Shown one piece after another: positions 1 to 15,000 of a stretch of 64,000 nt of DNA. The translations under genes were made by a program, and so were the position numbers. This DNA comes from Erythrocercus mccallii. Its lineage: Eukaryota; Chordata; Aves; Passeriformes; Dicruridae. The DNA lies in NCBI GenBank assembly GCA_013397435.1, contig VZRG01000030.1, positions 1,321,477 through 1,385,476 on the forward strand. Direction: 5' to 3'. How positions within the stretch are numbered: the stretch's first letter is position 1; every line of letters begins with the position of its first letter. A model generated the notes under the pieces. That model made no database searches. It was given only the letters and a program-made list of their open reading frames with translations, and was not told where the DNA came from.

Positions 1-3000
1 CCCTTGTATTAGTTTCCAATGTGAATCCATGCCAAAAAACCATTAATTGTCCATTTCTCAACTCTTATTAACTCCTTCTATTGAATTGCTGACATCACAC
101 ATCCTGATTTCTTCCTCTCCTTCCAACAAGTTTCTCTCCAAAAATACAATCAAGCTGTCCTGCTCCCTGAGCTCTGTGGCCCTCTACTGCTTCTCCTTTC
201 TCCTCCAGAATTTCTTTCCATTCTGGCTTTCCAGAACACCGCTCCCTCTCCTTGCAGTTTTGTGCCATTTCTGCATTGTACAGCACAGTAAACTTTCCTG
301 GCAAAGCAGAAGCACTTGCTCATGAGCAAGTGGAGAAGTTGATGCAGCTTTTTTACACGCACTGAACACAGAACTGTTTTAACCACAGAGACAGCACAAA
401 TAGGTACTTTCTCCATGGCTCTCAAGGTACAGACATATGAATTGCATGTAGTACAGGCTAGAGAGCACCCAACAACTGGAGCCAATTTCTTGCAGAGGAA
501 TGAGGAAGAGCTCCCAGAGATGAAGGAGCACAGGTTAGAAGAGAACAAGGAAAATCACACTGATAGACTGAGCCCCTCAGTTTCATCTTAGCCACTTCAA
601 TATTCAACAGTACACTTGCCTCTGATATGCTAGACTATAATGCTCTCTCAGAGGCACAAGAGAAAGCAAGCCATGCAATGGCCAAACCAGATCCAACCAC
701 TTCAGTTGAAGATCCTCTCATCAGCATTACAAGGGTTTCCACATTCAAAAGCTGCATGACTATGAGCTTAGAGTATCCTTTGCACTTCCAAGGCTTTCAA
801 GTTTGACAGAAGAAATAACAAATTATTCATTAATCTCCACATAAAAGTAGAGAACTGTCAGTGATGGAAGTGACAGGTCAGTCAAGCGAGTAGGCAAAGC
901 GCCCTCTTGTCTACAGGTAGGAGGAAGAAAAGTGTGCAAGGACAGAAATCTCTTTTGGAGTGAAAAAGTTTCAAGGCCATTTGTTTACTTTATCTCTCTT
1001 TTTTTTAGTGGAAAAACATAAAAAAGCAAACCTTGAACAGCAAATTTAGAAACACACATTTCACTGGCCTTGTAGAAATTGAAAAATTCATAAATTCCAA
1101 AGTCATTGAATTTCTACTGCAAACAGCAAGAACTGAACCCTCTTCAGGAAAAAAAAAACACCAAAAAAAAAAACAACCTGTCAGTCACAAATGAGTCAGT
1201 GAGGCGTTCTTATTAACAAATGTTTCTCACTTTAAATCCCAGTCACTAAAAGCAATGCCAAAATTTTTAATCCTAGAAAAGCGGATAATTCATCCCATTC
1301 AGCTGACCAGCTCTACTCTTCTGTTAAAAGGAGCTAACGCCCTGCTCTTCACACAGATCTAGGTAACCTCTCTCTAGGAGAGACCACGGCTATAAATGGA
1401 GTAACTCAGCAACAGCTCTTTTCTTCTCACATGGGACTTATCCAACCACTAAAGATCTTTCTAGCCCTGTGGGGTTTTTTTCTTTCCTTTTAAGTAGCAT
1501 TTTTCCCTTTGCACCTCACTTGGCCCTGCTTTTTTTTTTATCTTCTGCCAGTTGTAACTATCTGCCAAAACCTGTCATTTTTTGGTTGCCGTGCTTATAG
1601 TTTGGGACCAACTTTGCTTCTGAGTGCTACCCAGCACTGACCCTCATCTTTGGCTTCCTCACAGCTACCAAAATTTGGAGCTTTAAAAAAAAAGAACAAC
1701 TTATTTTAAAAGGATTCAAAGTGCTCTTTAAGCACATTAGCAGCACCCATAGCAGTACCCATGTTAGCATCACACTAGCAGGCTATTCATACATAATTGG
1801 TTCAGAAATTTGCTTCCAAAGTGACTCTCCCCATGTATCCCACTCATGGCACCTTGGTCCCCATGGCTGAACAGACTCAGAGCATATGCATGGAGCCTTC
1901 CCTGTAGGCTGAGCTACATTGGAAGATGCACTCCAGAGAAGTCCAAGGGTATTTACAATGCACAGAACTGAAGTAGATCCACACTGAAATAAACCTCACT
2001 AAAATGCATAGGATCAGTGTTGAATCCTTAGCACAAAACTCTTTTCCTCTACAAATGTACTTGGAACTCATCCTCTTTTCCACATCTCCTTTCCTGCAAC
2101 ACATTTCCCTTCCACTGCCTCATTTCTGTGGTCATCATTGCACAGCATCCTGAAAAGGGTTAGACTCCCAGGCACCTCTTTCCATTAGTTGTGCACTTCT
2201 TCATGATTCTCCTTTGTCATCAATATATTAGTAAACTTGGCTTATCACCAACAGCTTTTGCCTGAAAGAGCACTTTTTCACTAACACAAAATGCCCTGAA
2301 ACAACAGTGTGAATGGTGAATGAAAACAAGATTGCAAACAGACTTACCTCTGAAGCTAACAGAAATGCAGTTCGTTTGCTCATGTGCTGTACAAGTCCTC
2401 AGAAAGGCACATGCTGGCACCCCTCTCAGTCCAGTGCTCACACACAAAGATAAGTGCATTTTTGACTAGTTATGCTGCATCACACTCGCATCCACACAGC
2501 ACCAGAGGAAGTCAGTCAGTCTGCTGACCGTGGTGCCGCAGATTGCCACGGTACCTTCCCAGGCAGGAAGGCAGTGACTACATTGTGCCTGCAACTTGAG
2601 ATCAGGGATTTGAATGCCAAAACATGGGAGTGTAAAGCAGAGACAAGAAGAAAGAATAAACTTTGAATTCACCCCATTAGACTTATGCCAGTCTGGAAAT
2701 ATCCTGTGCAAGTCACAGCTACTACAGGAGTCTAGAAGACAAAACACCCAGGCTCCACAGTGTTCACACCTTCAGTCCTGACTGGTTAGATCAACAGTTT
2801 CTTTGCCTTTTTCCCATAACAACTTCTGGACTTACAAGCCAATTTCAACTAAAACCAGCACAGGACAAGAGTTACCCAAAAATAACTACATTTCTGAAAG
2901 TTTTATGACCACTGGTAACTGGGTAAACTGGCACGTCTATGGTTAAAAGAGCTTCAGACATTCTCTTGTGTACCCAGGATTTAACCAATCAGCACACTGG

Positions 3001-6000
3001 CAGCCAGTCAACCCACACCATCAGTCACGTCACATCAACTCCACATGGTTGCTGAGGCCCACGGGAGAAAAAGTATTTGGGGACTCAGGCCAAAAGCATT
3101 ACAGTGGGGAAGAGGTACCTCTAGAGATACTAAGTGCAGAACATGTAATCCATGTGAAACAACACTAGTTTTGTATGATTTCCAAAAGAAATGAGCAAAT
3201 TTGACACTGCAAATGTAGATGCAAATGTGTACATGAATGTGAGGAATATTTAGAGTTCTGTCAATTTGCAATGAAAATCTTCATCCGTTTCAGGGGATTA
3301 ATACCTGTGAGAACACTCCAGAACACCTTGATAAAAAAGAGGGTGTATCTGTGCTTCCACTGAGAAAATGGCTGCAACATTGGCTAAATCCTTAAGACAT
3401 AAAAAGGCATCTATAGAGGGAGACCAGCCACCAGACAAAACTAGAATGGAAAAAAGCTTCATCAGTCCCATCATTTAATCTCATGGGGCTAATTAATCAC
3501 TTGTCTCATTCAGGATCCAACCAATTCTACCTTTGCCCAGCTCAAGGCCAGCTCAACAGATAATGTTATCTGACATAAGTCAGCATCTCTGGTGCACCCC
3601 CTTCCTCTTCTACTATTCACTTCTTTCACCACCAAGTCTTCCCTGTAGTTCCTAGGCATTCCCTCCTTGGGGAAATGTTTTCTCTTGTCCTCCCTTTGGC
3701 TAGCAAGCAGATCTCAAACACCAGCACCAAGTCTTTCAGCAGCCATGTTGGCACATGCTAGCTTGAAGTATTTCTCAGACTGCCTTAAAACGTCAAACCA
3801 CAAAGTCTCAGTGGTCCAACTGCCATCTAGCTTTTTTTCTTTTCTTTTTGATATTTGTCCTCACAGAGTTTAATGAAAACAAGGAAGCACCACATGCAAT
3901 TACTACTACTAAAATTACTGCTAAATCATTAGGAGATTTATCAAAGTAAAAATGAAATCTACAGTTAATAAATTTCCCAAAATAGATAACTGGATAACAG
4001 TGTCTGTCTTTATAGTTAAGACTGTGCAACACTATTCTTTAAAATCATCACTTTGTAAATCACAAAGTTTAAATAAAAGTTTTCTGTGATGCACTTTAAT
4101 TCAGTGGAACTTATATTGAGCGCAGAACCAGCAAAGAACTTATTCAAGAAACAGTAGCAAAAATTGTAGAGATTTACCCACATTCAGTAATTTTTTCTCA
4201 TTTGTACATTTATCTAATTAGTTCTAGTGTCTTGTGGAGTTAAAAACAGGAACAGGGATCACAACATAAATGAGTGATACCCAGCTGTGCAAGAAGACTT
4301 CCCCAAATATGGTTAAGCAGTAACCAATGGACATTTTTAATTGACTGTGCTCAGAACACTTGTCCCAGAACCTTCATGGTCCACCTGCATTAAATACGTT
4401 CCCAAGGTATGGTTAGTCTCAGCAAAAACACTCAGTTCCACAGAAATACCAGCAAAATTGGTAGCTCTCCATTTTATAAGCATGTTATTTAGCCTCAAAA
4501 GGTGGTAGAACAAGTTCTTTTTGAAGTTCACACTATAACGATCCGCACAGCTTCCCCTCACTATGTCTTAAGTTGAAGCTTCACTTCACAACCTTTATTA
4601 ACAAATAATGCCACATGCTGCTAATTTAAGAGGCCCCATTTTACAAATTAGATAGCTGATTATTTTTTACAATGGGAAAACAATTAAATTTTACTAGTTC
4701 ATCTTTTTTTTAAGGGAAATTTAACAAAAAAAGCCACAATCTTATATCATCATTTCTCACTTGAGAAATGTCAGAGTTCAGAAGTTAAAGTAAACTGAGT
4801 CAATCACTCAAGCCTTTCCTGAGCCAATGTGGTACCATTATTGGTAACGTGACCACATACTACACGGTCCGAAGGGCTGTCTTAGCCAGCCACAAAGTAC
4901 ACTTTTCATGTGGAAAGAAACAGCAGTGCACACCTACTAATTCTATGGAAGTGTGACCTCAACACCTGCCATGCAACAGTTAAACTATGCAAGAGATGTA
5001 TTAAGTCATTCTTTCTTTTTAACTACATTTAAAGAAAAAAAAATCAGATTTCCACATAAATGCAAATCAGTGAAGTGTTATTACCACATTATGCTACTGT
5101 CCTTTTAAATTATTTTCTCTAACTGCATAATTGATGTTATATAGATGACTATTAAAAACAGCAGTCCTCCTGCCTGATAAGTTTACAGCTGTATGCTTCC
5201 AAATTTCTACTGGAAATGCCATCATAGAATGCTATCCCAGGTGGAGGTTTCAGATCTTGCCAGAAGAGCACAAAACAGCTTTACATCGTTCCAGAATTAG
5301 AAAGCACACAAAGTATATAAATCACCAAAATATATAAAGCATCAAGCCTACATTAGAAGGTAAATATCATTATCCTGTAATAATTTATGTATGCATTTAT
5401 TCCTGCAAGCTCATTACAATAATCAATCTGCTTTGAAATCAGCATGTGCAAAGCACACAAGACCTGAAGTCAGACTGAAATAAGTATCTATCATCTTCAG
5501 GTAACCTCACCTACCTCCTGACTCCTTCCCAACACCCCAGCCCCTCAGTTAAAATCAGTTTTATGGGGCTAGAGGCTAAAATAACAACCTAAAATTTCAG
5601 TGGATATTTCTTCTATAATAGCTCACAGAGAAAGAACAACATATATTTTGTGCTTACGTTTATTTTCATGAAAATGGTAAAGTGCAGCCTAGCAGCTCTA
5701 TCTTCTGCAATTGACAGCAAAAATGGTGTTGCCCCAGGAATGGATTAAGAATAATGAATAAAACATGAGCCCTGGAGAAATGTACTTTAAACAAGTTCAA
5801 ACACACAAATCCTACACGTTGGTATGGTTTATGTCTGTTATGTGCACATGTATGTTCATGTACAGTGTTTTATCACATTTGTTGCTTTACATGAATTCCA
5901 CTCTTGTTGTTTTTCCAGCTAACAGTCCAGAACCTTGTACAACAAACCACATCCAATGACCATTCCTTATCTGTATTTTTAACATGCTTTCAATGTATGC

Positions 6001-9000
6001 AAACAGGCAAGACAGCACTCTAGTTAAAAAGTACCAACACAGTACCATTGTAAGCAATATTGTGCAAAAGATCAATTAACAAAATCACCTTATCTGTGGT
6101 TAAAACATTGTTGCCAGTGTCCTCTATATGAGCTAAATGGCACCACTAAAAGTCAAAAATTCCTAGCTACTTAGCTTATATTGCTGGAATCAAAGGCAGC
6201 CTTGGATAACTTTGCTGACATTGGTATAGGTACAGCTTTTATCACATAAGTGTTTGCACAGTTTACTTCCTAAAGCAACTTCACATTAGAATCTCTGGAT
6301 ACCAAAACCAACTAACCAACCACTAATGTTGCTATAGTAGAATTGCTTAGCTTCAAAGAACAAAACAAAACCCACAACACACACTTAGTTTCCTAATGTT
6401 ACCAAACACAATACAAATGTCAGTATACACGATACTCCCTGAATTACACCAAGAAAAAGTGAGATAACACCACACTTTAATATGTTTCTGTCAGTGCAGT
6501 GTTAGTGCTAGAGGTGATTATAGTGTTAGCAATAAAATACATAAAATTGCAAGACAGAAAAGTGACTTGTTATCACTCAATAAAACACTTGCAAATAACT
6601 GTGACCATGGCTACATAAAACAGCATTAGGAGAACATGCTACACCTGCTGAAGGTAAAATCAGTGATTTACTAAGGGACAAAGAAAAATAATATTTAGGA
6701 ATAAGTCAATTACAACACATGCATAATTTTTTCTTTTTTATTTTGTCTTATTTGACTTTCCAACAAATGTAACAAAACGACTACTCATCAAAACACAAAT
6801 TATTAAATCCCAAGCAAGCGTCATCCTATGAACATATATCTCCCCATGTCATGCAGAGATGTAAGAACGGTCCCATTGCATCAGACCTGGAAGCAGCCAC
6901 CAAAATATTCATCCCAGCTCCTGAGAGTCAGGGAAAACTTCACTACAAATTTCAGTGAGACAAAGGTTCAGCTCATGCTTTTTGTAATACCAGTTTTGTG
7001 CTTCATTGCTCAACAACACTTTCTTGACAGCAAATATAAATTCTTGTTAGACTTAACAAATGTTACATGGATCAACAGCATATGACATCAAATCAGATTG
7101 GTCTTAGCACAAATGGAAACCTAACTAAACTGGTATCAGCACAGACCTCAGAGGGTGCACTGTTCAGTTTCCTTTATTTTTGCAAATATGGATGTTCCTA
7201 TGACCTGCCAGTGACAATGTGCACTGCTAAATAGGAAGTCTGAAGCTCAAAATTGGCCTCTTGCTGTTCTACACCACACTCACTCTCTTCCAGCAGCAAA
7301 TTTAAGAACCAGACAAATCTGAATGATTCGCATTTAGCTCACCTAACCAGAAACACTAAAAAAGAAAGATGAGAAAAAGCAAAGTGAACCACAAAGGATG
7401 ATGTGAAGATAACCGAAAAGATCTAGTCCAATTGAAATATACCACTGGAATTACAGTCCATGTGAGGAGTACAGGACTGGGATCACACAGTTCACAAAAT
7501 ATAGTCCTTCAGTTCTTTCTGACTAAGGCAATTTTAACAAGGTTAGATAATCAGAAAGGGCCACATAGGTTTGTCCATTAGCCATTATGAGGCTAGGAAA
7601 ACATGCACTTGGCTAGATACAGGAGAACAAAGGAGAAAAAAGCCAACATTCACGAATTTTGTCAAAAATATCATTATATGGTTTAAATTAGGGCTCTTCT
7701 GTCAGATTCATTATTGATATAAACATAAAAAGAACCCAAACCAAAGGATTAGTCTACAAAATGAGTTATAAACCAAAACAGTGGCACAGTAGTATTTAAG
7801 TGGGGGGAAGATTGCAATGTTCCTCTCTTGTCATTTGTGTTTTCTAAGTAGATTGGACTTTTTTTATAACCACACTTACTTGCACTTTCCATAACTAAAT
7901 CTGACACAGTGCGTAATGCTGTTCCTCAGCAGAATAAAAATTTTCATTTTCTTTTCAAGTCGGACCAGTTCAGCAGAATCAAATTCATAACATTAATAAA
8001 TCACCAAAACCCAAGATAACATCTCAAAACAGTGAAATATATAAGCCTTAGCTACATTTTACAAACACGTTAATCATGAACAGATTGAATAGACCAATAG
8101 TAAAACAATTCTTCACCTGCATCCATCCAAGTTCCTTTCAAAGGGTCACAAAATATTCTTACATCAATATTCCACATTACTTCCACCATGTTTTGCCAAA
8201 GCTGTTCAGCAGACCCTGGTCTTCAAAGTTATTTTTCAGATACTTAGATGCATGCAAAACACCACTCAATGCATGACATACATCTTGGGTCCCCCATTTT
8301 GCTACCACCACAACCACTGTAAAGGATTCCTGTGGTACTGCTGAATTTTCAAAGAATGAGCTGCAAATCAGGTCTGTGCCTACATTAGCACAGCTTGCAC
8401 AGGAGTGGATTTCCAGACCAAAGCAGGTGATTACAGCATTCACACTTTTTATGTTTAGGTTAATTTTATTTCAAACTATCTAATCTGGTCCTATACACTA
8501 AACCTCCTTAAAAGAAAATGCTGTAGTGCACATCCCATCTTTGTTTAGTCTGAAATAATCCAGTTAAGGGATGGATGTCTGTTGGACCATTTTCTGATAT
8601 GATCCAAGAACAAATGAAAACAACTAGGACAGCCACCTTAAAATCACCTTTCTGACCTGAACATACTAATGTGGACACGGTCCCAGTCACAGTACTTCAC
8701 TTAATGTTAAATTTCTATCATGGAAGAACAATTCAGTAAATAGAAATTTCAGCAATGGGCAATCTAGTACCCCATCACCATAAATCAGACAGAACAGAGC
8801 CTCTAATAGGAGCAAATTGTCAGTGGTTCTTCCAATAACCTGAGCAAATAAATCTTCCCCAAATTCCTGCCCTTCTCTCCACTTGATCATAGTCTTCCTT
8901 AGACCTAGGCTGAAACCACTTCCTCAATGACCCAACTCTTACTCTTCCTCACTGAGCCCACACCCTGAAATGTTCATCCTGAGTAACCTCACTATGACTT

Positions 9001-12000
9001 TGTTCCTTTTGTCCTTTAAACTAGCTTTGAGTAAACATTTGGAGTAATCTGTCATGCAGGCAATCCACACCATCATCTAACCCTCATGCTTTCAAACCAA
9101 GACTGAAACTCCAGCAGACCTGCACACAGAGCCATGAAGTGCAGCAGTGAGGCCAAAAAAAACAGATGAAGAAGAGGAGTCAGCCTGTGGCAGCCTGGAA
9201 AGGAAAAAGTTCTCAAGCTATCTGAATAAAGAACAACTTTGTCCAGATTCAAAAGCCAGGGAATAGAATGTACTTCAGCTGGGAGATCATCAGAAGCAAG
9301 ACGGTCAAAAAGCCATCTTACAAATACAAGGGGAAAGGGATTACAGACAGTAAAATTGCCAGGGACAGAATAAAAATGCATCTTAGAAAGTACTACATGC
9401 AGTGCAGAAACATAAGAAAAAGTGAGAAAATATATCTATAGGATAGATGCAAATAATTAATATGGCTACTTTTTATCAGAAAAAAATCTAAAATCTTATT
9501 ATGCTATCCATCAACATGTTCTCACTAACATGCCATGAAATCTTATATTTCATGCTAAATAAAGGCATGTTTTTATTGCAAAGCATGCTTTTCATTTCAA
9601 AGCTCAGAGTAGGGGTGGAATGAAGACAAACTACTGCTCAGTATTGGTTAATACACCATTTAATTGGCCTAAGTAATACACGCCCAGTATTTATGCAGTT
9701 TCTGAAGAAAAGCATAAAAGTGAAATGTAAAAATAAAATTAACTTACACCTTATTTTCCTTTTCTTCATGTATGTTTTCATATTTATTCTCCTTGAAAAT
9801 GAAGTTATTATTGTAAACTCCACATCTAACAAAATTGTTTAAAGAATGAGTAAAGAAAATGATTTAATTTTATCAGGCTTAGTCCATTTCTCTCAGCTGA
9901 ACCTAACCTAATCCCAACCTTTTACCTAGTGAAAATATGGTCCAGCGTTTGCTATAGATCCAGACTGGGATCTTGCTTTTGGTAGGAGAATTAGGTATTT
10001 CTGAAAGCAGGAGTTAGTAGTAAGAAACTACTCTGCAGCACTGTCTTCTGCTTTCAGCAAAAATTGCAACAGTAAAAACAGGAAAAGGCTTAAACTAGCC
10101 CAACTTAACAAGAAATACGAGAAAATGCAATAATAGTTTTCACAAATGAAGATCCGTGCAAAGGTTTTAAGTCAGCTCTCTAAGAGGAAAGCACCGTAAG
10201 ATGATCAGGAAAATGAAGACTCACTGCTAAGTTCAAAAGGCAAAGAGAAGCAAACCTTTTTTCTTCCCCTCCCCAATTAAAAAAAAAAATCACAAAACAC
10301 AAAATAAAAAATCATTCCTTTTCAGAATAAGCATATAAAAAAGTGAAATACTTTCCCCACAGCATGGAAAAAATATAAGGTTAAAAATTTAGGCCGGTGA
10401 TGCCACATCAATCTCCTGTTGATTGAAGAGCATTAAGTTATGGAATCCCACGTATTTATAGCCATATTATGGACACTGCATTACATTATTTGATGTCCTG
10501 CCCAGTAACACAGTCAATCCATATACTGTTTCTTGATAGCACTTAACACACCCTAATCCCAAAGACAGGATGATTGTTGCTGTCCTGCCCTATAGCCATC
10601 CTTCTTCCCTCTATTATAACCTTAATAATTTCAGTAGCTAAAGATATTTTCATAACCTTTTTTGACCTAATCCCTAAGACAATAAAAAACATTTAAGGGC
10701 ATTTCCCTACCATCAAAAAGAGAATTATTCCATTTCAAGCATCTGTCAAATCTAAGCAATCTACTGTAAAATACTTTATTTCTGTGTAAGAAGTTCAGCT
10801 AAAACTTTCAGTAATGCCTAAAGCACATCAGCTGCTTTTCTCCCACTACTTCTTAAAAAAAGTCTTTCCTTCTTTCTCTTATGTAACTTCCCCTTGCAAG
10901 TACAACAGGTAGGAGGAAAAAAGTTAAAGCTGCTTTGAACTACAATGTGCTAAAATGTAATCATCTTTAAGACTGTCAACAACTCTAAAATAATCTCCAG
11001 ATCAATGTAAAAAAAATTTGCTATCCTGTAATCTGTGGAATCTCCTTAGGTCAGAAGTAAACCAATGTCTTAACAGAGTGCCTGTGGTCTTAACAACACA
11101 ATCACTGAGACAAGTCATAAACAAAGTCCCTTACTAGAAATTTAGGACTCTTTCTACAGTCCCTATTCTTTAGAAACCAATGTCTCTTCAACTACACCTG
11201 GAACAAAGATATTAGATGTAAAATATTGTAACCAGTTGAAACTAGGTAAGTAGATAAAACAGAACCCTTCAATCTTGAGTTTTATGTATTCCTCCCCCAC
11301 CAGCTTCCTGTCCTCAAGTCTGTCACATGATGAAATGCAGAGATAATCACTGCTTACACACCCAGAGTCTGCATTTCATAATAAAAACAGCGGGGACCCC
11401 ACATAAACCCCTGTTTTCAGTGAGTATAAAATAACACTACAATTCTGCAGTCAACTCAAGAATTATTCAGCTATTCTTGAATCTCCCAAGTCATAAACAT
11501 CAGCTTGATTCTCCAAATCATCAAGGGATACTCTTAAAGGTCTTCATACAATGATAAACAAGCATACAGCTGAGCCACAGACGGTGAAAGACTCAATCTT
11601 GCTTGTATTTAACTTCACTTTAAATGTCTTTCAAGTCTCTAATCCGTATCTAAATAAAAAGGCAGTGAAAGTCTGCAGGTCACCTACACCAAATCACCAT
11701 CAGTCTTTCTCAACGCCAAGGCTGCCAAACCACTGGGGTAAGTTTAACACGTAGAGGTGCCATGCTCTGAAACACTTCCAGGATACAAACCTGAGCCTGT
11801 GCCGGTCTAAAGTGCATGGACGCAAACTATCTTCCATTATTCCAAGCTAGATCTCTGCTTATAAAACCTTTGTTTCCTAAACTCCTGTAACATTCTATTC
11901 TTTCCTGGCTGTTTTCACTCAGCCCAGTAAAAGATTTGTCCATATATGGACAACCCTGAAAACAACAAATGACTCTTTTCCCAGTCTATTATCAAGCCAG

Positions 12001-15000
12001 GAAATTAGACTGCCTGAGGTACTCTGCCTTACTTACTCAATTCAGAGCCGAGAGGAAACATTCTTGAGTTCGTTAATCATCCATTTTCACACGAAGGTGA
12101 ACGGATGCTTTTCCTTTACAGCTTCAGCAGCAATTGCCACCATCAATTACATGGAAGATTAAAGCCCTCACACAGCCATGGGAGATAAAGGAGCGCTAAT
12201 GATGACAGCAAAAGTTACAGGGCAGACAGCTGTGTTCCCGAGGGCGTGGTGGAGGGAAGAAGTCATATAAAATTTTAAAATAAAATAAACATCACATCAA
12301 TAAATTCTGCAACACTGAAAAAGTGGAAACAGAAAAAAAGGAAAATCCCTGTGTTTTCAGTAAAGTCTCAGCTACTTTCTTGCCATTCTTAATGTTTAAA
12401 TGCAGTTCTACATAAACCTACAGCCTAAAGAACACTATGGATATGAAACACTTTACTCTCTGATACTCAGGGGTCTGCAAAGTTCTTTTACCTTTCCATG
12501 CACAATTTGCAGTTGAAGTCACTATCTTCAGTAAGGAAAAAAGCCATACATGTAAGGAATCTATAGTCTGAATAGGTCTGAAAAATAAGTTCAAGGTCCA
12601 AAGAATTAAAGACTTTCTAAACGGCCAAGAAATTTCATCCTCCTTTCACACTGGAAATCCTGCAAAGAAACCCCTCTCAGAGTCAGCTCAACTACCTAGA
12701 AATTTAGACGTAAGCCAGTGTTTGCCTTTTTAAGCTGCAACAAAGGAAATGATTGAGGAAGCATTAAAACCCAAGTGCACCATAAAAGGCATCTACCAGA
12801 AAACTAGCTGCTATTTGCAATGAAGAACGTGCCTTATTTAAATGACAACAAATCACCACAGTCCCTATGCCCTATTAAGATATAAAGAATGTATCACAAG
12901 AAATATGGCCAAAAGCTGGTATTTCAGCTCCTCAGAAGCTGGCATATTTCTTTCAGAAACTTGAGTAGGTGAGACTGTATTTTCTCAATGGAAAAATATG
13001 AACTCATGTCATAATCTATTTATGTTTTGTTGGTATTTTTTAAATCTTCTGCTAGAAAATTTCTTATTGCCCCTTCCACTTCTTGGTGTCCCAATTGTCT
13101 TTTCAGCTATGTTTATTTTCTGATTGGCAAGGAAACTGCAAAATTCTGTCTTGGGTTTTTTTATATGCTTTCTTGTTCTCTTCCGTTTTCCTCCTATGAA
13201 GACATCCTGCGCACGTTAATCTTTCAAAGTGTGTTTCACAATGGAACCAAGTAGCTCTTTATGCTGCCAGCATTAGTCAAGGCAACAAAGAGCTCAAAGA
13301 TGGCTACTTAAAGCAGTCACAGAATTACAACTCCTGGGTATCCATCCCTAACACTTCTCAAAAACATTATGGGTATCTATTAAACTACAGTCTCAGTCAT
13401 TTCACAGCTGTTCTCCCTTGGTAAAGTTGTCAGCATGGGGGCAGGTGTTTGGTCTGAGGAGAGTATCTTCTGAAATGAAGCTGTGATGGAATACTAAATA
13501 ACCCCCAAAAAACCCTCTTCCAGACGATACTGCACCTACTGAAAGGCTGTGATAGGAATCCATTAACAACAACAAGTTTTGGAAGGAGGAAAGACCATTG
13601 AAAGTACTCTCACTCTTTCAGCAAGTAGCCCTAATAGGGGAGGCACCAGGAATGCTACCTAACTCTGTATTTTAGGAAGATATGAATAGATGAGTTTATG
13701 TTGTTAAAATTACTGCTATGAGCACTTGGTAGTACTCTATTTCCTTCCCTAGCTTTCACCTTCTACATGTATAATACATGGGAATTTTAGTGATGTATTG
13801 TACCTTTGTCAAGAAAAATATATTCACCATAAATCCAAATTTAAATCATGCATAACTTAAAATCATCAAGGGAAGGGAGCAGGTGACAAAGTGAAACTGC
13901 AACAATTCTAGCAGCTTGCCATTTAACAACAGCATCTAAAAGCATTATTTCCCTTCCTCCTTTAATCCATTAAATCCGATGAAGGGTTATTTCATCCCTC
14001 TAGCACAGTAGTTCACTTCAAAATGCCATAGCACTGAAAAACAACTGCTGTCTACACATAATTATGCGAATACCAAAAGAAAAGCTGTAGAATGGAAAAC
14101 TAGTTTACATACATAGTTTGGACTCCAGTGTCTCCCCCATCACCAACAGCACTGTTTCCTCACCATAGCCTCAGAAACAGCAACTACCATTTGTTTTCAT
14201 AAAGCCTCCTGCTTTTCAAATATGTCACAAGCCCATCTAGTGAATCAAAGAGAGGAGTGTCTCTACAACTTAAAAAAAAGCCCAGAAAATTAAGCTGAAT
14301 TCAAGCCAAAGGTAGCAAGTGTATGAAGCATTGCTGTGAACTCAGATAAAAGGGTAAAGGGACTTTAAATATGCTGTAAACCAGATAATCTCCTGAACCA
14401 GAAACTTCTTGCTCTCCACTTTCAACAGAGAAAAGCTTTGTTAAATGTAACAAACTAAAACATAATTGGATGTCAAATATTCTTGTTCAGGCGGTTCCAC
14501 TGTGCTCCTCAAAACCTGGAATTAAGTTAATTGAACTAATTATTCTTATCCAAATCATCATCCCAGCAGCTTTTAAGCATGTTTGTTAGGGAGATTTGAT
14601 GGTCTGCTTCCACAAATGTCTCAAAAAAAAAAAATTATGTTGACAGATTTTCAGCCCTGAACATTGCACAACCGGCTAGAGGACAAAGCGGGGAGTTGTC
14701 TGCCTGCAGCATCCGATCAGGAGAACCATCTCTTTGCTCTAAAATTCCAGCTGCTACAGGACTAATATTATCCTTACCAATTCACTTTTAATACGTGTCA
14801 CAAACAGTGTGGCAATGAAGTCTGTTTCAAGTCCAAAATGCAAGTTACAATTCAGAAATACACTTCTAGTGTATTTCACAGCTGGTGTCCCTTAGTACAA
14901 TAGTGATTTAATGTTTTGTTTTCTTAAAAAGCTCCACAAAAATATCACAATCATTTCAAAAGTAAAACACAAGCTGCCATCTCTACTCCCATCCTCAGAC

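Noticed and set aside
5221..5240. ATCATAGAATGCTATCCCAG as a possible reverse CR1 tail
   Set aside because: The similarity is limited to a few bases and no CR1 body follows on either side.
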